64,000 bases of DNA from Synechococcus sp. CB0101 (lineage in GTDB: Bacteria > Cyanobacteriota > Cyanobacteriia > PCC-6307 > Cyanobiaceae), in the NCBI RefSeq assembly GCF_000179235.2, contig NZ_CP039373.1:124032-188031 (forward strand), given 5' to 3'. Shown here piece after piece: positions 60,108 to 64,000 of this stretch. Position 1 is the stretch's first letter, and every line of letters begins with the position of its first letter. The notes beneath the pieces are model-generated. The model was not told where the DNA came from. It was given only the letters and a program-made list of their open reading frames with translations, and searched no databases. Both the position numbers and the translations under genes were made by a program.

Positions 60108-61273
60108 CGTTCTGTCCCCCCGAGCCAGCGTAGGAATGGCAGCACGAAACTCAGGGGCCGGCGCCGTTCCACCTGCACCTCGGCCTTGGCGGGGGTCCCG
60201 TTCTCGAGGCTGATGTCTGGGCCTTGGCTGGCACTCCAGCGCAGGCCGGAGGGGGTGTTCGCGGTTTCCAGTTCAACGGTGACCAACCGCACCGGCGAGG
60301 TGGCTTTGTCGGGGAGCACCGCCAACGGATCACCCCCTTCGCCGAAGGCGGCTTGGCGGCTGCGGGCGATCAGGCTGCTGGCCAGGGCGGGATCGCCCAC
60401 CGTGCGCGAGACCTCGGCCAGATCGGCTGTTGCCGGTGAAATGTCCACGATGCGGCCCTCCACCAGGCCATAGCGCTGGGAGCTGCCGCCATAGCGGTCG
60501 CGGGTTTGCAGCTGTAGATCCAGCTGAATCGCCATGCCCTTGCGCAGCCGGGCGATGTCGCCATCACTGAAGAGGGCAATGGCCGTGCGTTCCTTGGCGC
60601 CTGCGCGTGGTTCCGGGCCGAGCCCCACCGTGCCGATCCGTTGGCCAGGAATCACAGCCTGGCCTGGGTTCACGCTCAGTCCCAGCAGCATCCCGTCGCG
60701 AGGTGCCAGCACCGATTGGCTGTTGCGCTGGGCCTGCAGTTCCGCCTTGGTGGCATCCAGCTGCGCCAGTTGGGCTTGAAGCTCCTTGATCAGGCTTTCG
60801 TTGCGCAGATACAGGTCCTGGGCACCCACCCAAAGCGGGCTGTAGCGGGGAATCACTTCGTCGCGCCGAAGGTTTTCGAGGGCTTTGAGCTGGAGCCCCA
60901 CCGGCTGATTGGCGACACGCAGGGTGCCAATGCGCGATTCAATTGTGTTTTTCTGGCGATCCAGGGCAGCGATCTGATCGAGCAGCGCGTTGTTGGTGGG
61001 GCCCACTGCACCTCCACCGGCTGCCTGCTGATCGATGCGGTTGATGCTCAGCAGCAGCTCTCCCTGCCGCACCTGATCGCCGACCTGCCGGTGCAGTTCC
61101 TGCACCTGCCCAGGGGAGCGTGCGTAAATCCCCACACGGCTCTCAGGTGGTAGCAATACCGCGCTGCCCTCCACCTTCACCGGCACGGATGGCGCAAGGC
61201 CCCACACGACACACACGGCGCTGACGGCGGTGATCGGCAGCAGCTGAGGGATACGGTCGCTCACCACTGCCAT
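60104..61273 (-). CDS. Membrane fusion protein (HlyD family, NHLM-like)
   Basis: The 389-residue periplasmic adaptor has an N-terminal membrane anchor, a lipoyl half-motif (YARSPGQVQELHRQVGDQVR), a long coiled coil (LDQIAALDRQKNTIESRIGT, LIKELQAQLAQLDATKAELQ), the second lipoyl half (VLAPRDGMLLGLSVNPGQAV), and a C-terminal part ending GTPAKAEVQVERRRPLSFVL. That C-terminus, and VPVKVEGSAVLLPPE near the start, resemble the HlyD protein of NHLM-type bacteriocin export clusters. It leads a minus-strand operon with FUSC and diverges from TolC. Confidence 0.85.
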   Translation of the reverse strand: MAVVSDRIPQLLPITAVSAVCVVWGLAPSVPVKVEGSAVLLPPESRVGIYARSPGQVQELHRQVGDQVRQGELLLSINRIDQQAAGGGAVGPTNNALLDQIAALDRQKNTIESRIGTLRVANQPVGLQLKALENLRRDEVIPRYSPLWVGAQDLYLRNESLIKELQAQLAQLDATKAELQAQRNSQSVLAPRDGMLLGLSVNPGQAVIPGQRIGTVGLGPEPRAGAKERTAIALFSDGDIARLRKGMAIQLDLQLQTRDRYGGSSQRYGLVEGRIVDISPATADLAEVSRTVGDPALASSLIARSRQAAFGEGGDPLAVLPDKATSPVRLVTVELETANTPSGLRWSASQGPDISLENGTPAKAEVQVERRRPLSFVLPFLRWLGGTER

Positions 61274-61338
61274 CGAGCCCAGATCTCTGGAGCGCCATTT
61301 ACTGACGGTAGGGTAACGGCTGATTCAGCTTTCGAGGT

Positions 61339-62841
61339 TTGCGCCGCCGATCGCGCCACCGTTTCAAGGCTCTGGCCCTGGTGCTTGGTCCGCTCGCGGC
61401 CCTGGCCCTGAGGCCCGCCGGCGCCATGCCGCTCCAAACCCAGGCGGTGCCTGCTCCGCAGCAGCCCTTGGCGCTCACGCTTGATCAGGCCATCGCGCTC
61501 GGCATGGGCCAATCCTTGGCGTTGCGCAACAGCGGGCTGGTGGTGGATGAGAGCCGGGCCTTGCAGGGGCTGGCGCGCGCCCGCTTCATGCCCAAGCTCG
61601 ATCTGGTGGGCTTGGGCACCTACGGCCAGGTGGGTACCGACATCGGCTTCATCTCCAACCTGCCCGCCATCGGCGACCTCAACTTCGAGCTGGGCGGCGA
61701 TGGCTACGCCGTGGTGCAGAACACCTTCGTGAATGTGGGCCTTGCCCTCACGGTTCCGCTCATCGATTTCAGCCGTGGGCCGTTGCAGAAGGCGGCGCGG
61801 GCTGGTGTGGCGGCCGCTGAAGCGCAGGGAAGTGAACAGCAACGGCGCACGCGCTTCGCCATCCAGACCGCCTATCTCAACGCCCAGCTCGCCGAAGCGC
61901 TGATTCCCGTATGGGAGAGCGCGCTGCAAGTGTCAACGCGGCTGCTCAGCGATGCCCGCGCGATCCGCCGCGAAGGCTTGGCGGCACGCATCGACACCCT
62001 CCAGGCCGAGGCCCTGGTGGAAACCGATCGGCAGGGTTTGGCGGAAGCCCGTTCGCAGCGCACGATCGCCCTCAGTGCCCTGGCTCGCCAGCTCGATCTA
62101 CCGCCGGAGCAAGCGGTGAGCATTGAGGATCCACTGTTGCCCGGCCCGGCCTGGACGCTCGGTTTAGATCCCACGCTGCAACGGGCGTTGCAGGACAGGC
62201 CAGCTCTTGAAGCCCTCGATCAGCAGCGCCAGGCCAACCTCGCCCGCATCCAGGTGGCGCGTGCCTCGGGCCTGCCCCAGCTTGGGTTGTTGCTGGGTGG
62301 GGGCATCAGTGGCGACTGGCTCAACGTGCCTGTGCTCAACACCAGCCCCCGGGTTTCGGTGAACGGTGCCGCAGGCCCTGACCTCCCCACCGTGAACACC
62401 AGCGGCAGCGTGTCCGGCAGCTTCTACGACTGGGGTGCGGTGCTGGGGCTGCGCCAGCCTTTGTTTGATGGCGGCCTCACCCGTGAAGCCGTTGCGTTGG
62501 CCAAGCGCCGCGCTCAGCAGAGCGAGCTGGCGATCGAGATCGCGGAGCAGGCCATTACCCAGCAGGTGGAAACCTTCTATGCCAGCCACCAGGCAGCAGG
62601 GCCGCAAATGCGAGCCGCGGCGGCTGCAGCCGCTGCCGGTGCCGAGGCTGTGCGCGATGCACTGCTGCGCTACAGGGCGGGCGTCGCGCCGATCACCGAG
62701 TTGTTGATCGCGCAACGCAACCTCCAGGCGGCCCGCTCCGCCGAAGCGGTGGCGATCCACCGCTGGAATCTCAGCCGCGCTGGCTTGGAGCTGGAAACCG
62801 GCACCACGGCTGCGGAGAGCGGCTCCCCCGCCTCTCTTTAA
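61339..62841 (+). CDS. TolC-family outer-membrane efflux protein
   Basis: A 500-residue outer-membrane channel protein. Signal peptide region LALVLGPLAALALRPAGA. Two TolC repeats with long helices: LTLDQAIALGMGQSLALRNS, then LQKAARAGVAAAEAQGSEQQ; and LALLG-type LGLRQPLFDGGLTREAVALA, then YRAGVAPITELLIAQRNLQA. It forms the exit duct for tripartite pumps. Start TTG 61339 is uncertain. It diverges from the MFP gene by 65 bases, which suggests the MFP-FUSC-TolC set works together. Confidence 0.9.
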   Translation: MRRRSRHRFKALALVLGPLAALALRPAGAMPLQTQAVPAPQQPLALTLDQAIALGMGQSLALRNSGLVVDESRALQGLARARFMPKLDLVGLGTYGQVGTDIGFISNLPAIGDLNFELGGDGYAVVQNTFVNVGLALTVPLIDFSRGPLQKAARAGVAAAEAQGSEQQRRTRFAIQTAYLNAQLAEALIPVWESALQVSTRLLSDARAIRREGLAARIDTLQAEALVETDRQGLAEARSQRTIALSALARQLDLPPEQAVSIEDPLLPGPAWTLGLDPTLQRALQDRPALEALDQQRQANLARIQVARASGLPQLGLLLGGGISGDWLNVPVLNTSPRVSVNGAAGPDLPTVNTSGSVSGSFYDWGAVLGLRQPLFDGGLTREAVALAKRRAQQSELAIEIAEQAITQQVETFYASHQAAGPQMRAAAAAAAAGAEAVRDALLRYRAGVAPITELLIAQRNLQAARSAEAVAIHRWNLSRAGLELETGTTAAESGSPASL

Positions 62842-62850
62842 AGTGGTGGG

Positions 62851-63036
62851 ATGACCGACCAGGCCCAGCCCTCTTCCACGCCGCCAGCCAGCGAGCGGAT
62901 CACCGAGCAGCTCGGCCGATTGATCCCATTGGTGAACGGCCGATCCAGGGTGGCCCGGGTGGGCTCGTCCCATGGCCGTGATGGCTTGCCTTCCCTGCTC
63001 AGTTGGGATGACGACGGTCACCTGAACGTGGACTGA
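62851..63036 (+). CDS. Small hypothetical protein
   Basis: A 61-residue product (MTDQAQPSSTPPASERITEQ, then LGRLIPLVNGRSRVARVGSS, ending SWDDDGHLNVD), soluble, no cysteines. It follows TolC by 9 bases and precedes the flavoprotein gene by 3, so it is probably in the same transcript. Function unknown. Confidence 0.6.
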   Translation: MTDQAQPSSTPPASERITEQLGRLIPLVNGRSRVARVGSSHGRDGLPSLLSWDDDGHLNVD

Positions 63037-63039
63037 GCC

Positions 63040-64000
63040 TTGCGCTCACCGCATCGGCAGCCACCGGCTCGATCCTTGCTGGTGCTTGCCGGTGGCGGCC
63101 ACACCCATGCCTTGCTGTTGCGCCGCTGGATCATGCGGCCGCGGCTGAAGCCTGAGGCGGTGGCGGTGTTCCTGGTGAATCGCAGCAGCACCGCGCTCTA
63201 TTCCGGGATGGTGCCGGGCCTGGTGGCCGGCCTCTATCCGCATGAAGACTGCGCCATTGATCTGCGCGATCTGTGCCGGCGAGCGGGGGTGACCTTTCTC
63301 CAGGCGGAGATCAGCGGTGTGGATCTTGAGGGCCAGCTGCTGCGCTTGGCGGATCGCCCGCCCCTGCGCTTTGACGCCTTGAGCCTGAATGTGGGCTGCC
63401 AGACCCGCTGGCGTGATCCCAGCTCGAGCGCTGTTGTGCCGGTGAAGCCCCTCGAGCCGTTTCTGGCTTGGCTGGAGCAGCGTTTGCAGATGCCGCAGAG
63501 CCCCCCCGTGCGCATTCGTGGGGGCGGGGCCGCGGCGGTGGAAGTGGCGATGGCGCTGCGGGCCCGCGGTTTGGCAGCGGAACTGCTCGTGCGCGCCCGG
63601 CAGCTGCAGCTCGGATCACCGGCGGCGAATGCCGCTGCTCTGCAGTGCCTCACCCGTGCCGGGATCCCGATTCATTGGGGCACCGATGATCAGGCACCCG
63701 CCGACCTCGCCTGCACCGGCAGTGAAGCGCCGCCTTGGTTGGCGGCCAGTGGCCTGCCTGCGGAGGCGGAAACGGGCCGGGTGCTGACCGAGGCCAGCCT
63801 GCAGGTGCAGGGGCTCCCGCAGCTGTTTGCCAGCGGCGATTGCGCCGTGATCGCGGCTGACCCCAGGCCTGCAGCTGGCGTTTGGGCCGTGCGCTCCGCG
63901 CCTGTGCTCGCCGACAACCTGTGGCGCCACTTCAGCCGGCCTCAACAGCCGCTGCGGGTCTGGAAGCCCCAGCGATGGGCTCTGCAGCTGTTGGGCGATG
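63040..64000 (+). CDS. FAD-dependent oxidoreductase, 3' end outside window
   Basis: The frame is open from TTG 63040 (an in-frame TGA lies just before) to the window end, giving 320 codons. It has an FAD motif (LLVLAGGGHTHALLLRRWI; a GxGxH variant of the Rossmann motif), a second nucleotide motif (VRIRGGGAAAVEVAMALRAR), and the GD motif LFASGDCAVIAADPRPAAGV before the end. This is the pyridine-nucleotide-disulphide family, NDH-2/SelD-fusion-like; in some cyanobacteria such a domain is fused to selenide water dikinase, but that part would lie beyond the window. Confidence 0.8.
   Translation, partial: MRSPHRQPPARSLLVLAGGGHTHALLLRRWIMRPRLKPEAVAVFLVNRSSTALYSGMVPGLVAGLYPHEDCAIDLRDLCRRAGVTFLQAEISGVDLEGQLLRLADRPPLRFDALSLNVGCQTRWRDPSSSAVVPVKPLEPFLAWLEQRLQMPQSPPVRIRGGGAAAVEVAMALRARGLAAELLVRARQLQLGSPAANAAALQCLTRAGIPIHWGTDDQAPADLACTGSEAPPWLAASGLPAEAETGRVLTEASLQVQGLPQLFASGDCAVIAADPRPAAGVWAVRSAPVLADNLWRHFSRPQQPLRVWKPQRWALQLLGD

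Overview
The window looks like chromosome of a high-GC picocyanobacterium (Synechococcus/Cyanobium type). Supporting evidence: a phycobilisome rod linker, several protein families known mainly from cyanobacteria or the green lineage (CGLD27, DUF3318, DUF3386, DUF2808, DUF2811), Nif11-type peptides, and the compact gene order rsfS - DUF3318 - carB. The assignment is from gene content only; species is not determined.

1-13 kb is an accessory, mobile zone. It holds two Nif11-type peptide genes, rsmE, two inverted near-identical copies of an IS3-family element (one with a frameshifted transposase, one intact), a complete IS5-family element with CTAA target repeats, a tyrosine recombinase beside a tRNA-Pro 3' fragment (probable attachment site), one gene broken by an in-frame stop, the tail of a gene cut by an IS, and many small hypothetical genes. 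13-18.5 kb is a metabolic island: a benzoylformate-decarboxylase-like ThDP enzyme faces a UbiD-type decarboxylase, its VdcD/BsdD-like zinc-ribbon partner and an SRPBCC protein. These point to non-oxidative decarboxylation of aromatic (phenolic) acids. Converging on them are a SAM methyltransferase and, just upstream of it, a 48-residue peptide gene that looks like a leader-core precursor.

18.7-27 kb carries small membrane proteins, a double-cupin ChrR-like protein, a SulP permease, a long CbiX chelatase with a His-rich tail, a GMC oxidoreductase and initiator tRNA-fMet. 27-51 kb is mostly housekeeping: transaldolase-like protein, asparaginase, CGLD27, RsfS, carB, an AgcS symporter, glutathione reductase, an AroE-like dehydrogenase, a GST, UspA, a PGM1-like ATP-grasp ligase, an OprB porin, a phycobilisome linker and pyrC. 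A TerB/Coq4-like fusion also lies here.

51-58.3 kb is a cyclic-di-GMP signalling locus: two EAL proteins with degenerate GGDEF domains on one strand, and on the other a translationally coupled chain of two solute-binding lipoproteins and a membrane diguanylate cyclase, with no transporter genes. 58.2-62.8 kb is an export locus: a membrane-fusion protein resembling those of NHLM peptide export, a tiny membrane protein, a FUSC permease and a K+-channel-like protein on one strand, and a divergent TolC. The window ends inside a flavoprotein gene. The most unusual candidates are the aromatic-acid island with its peptide/methyltransferase neighbour, the binding-protein/diguanylate-cyclase operon, and the MFP-FUSC-TolC export set.
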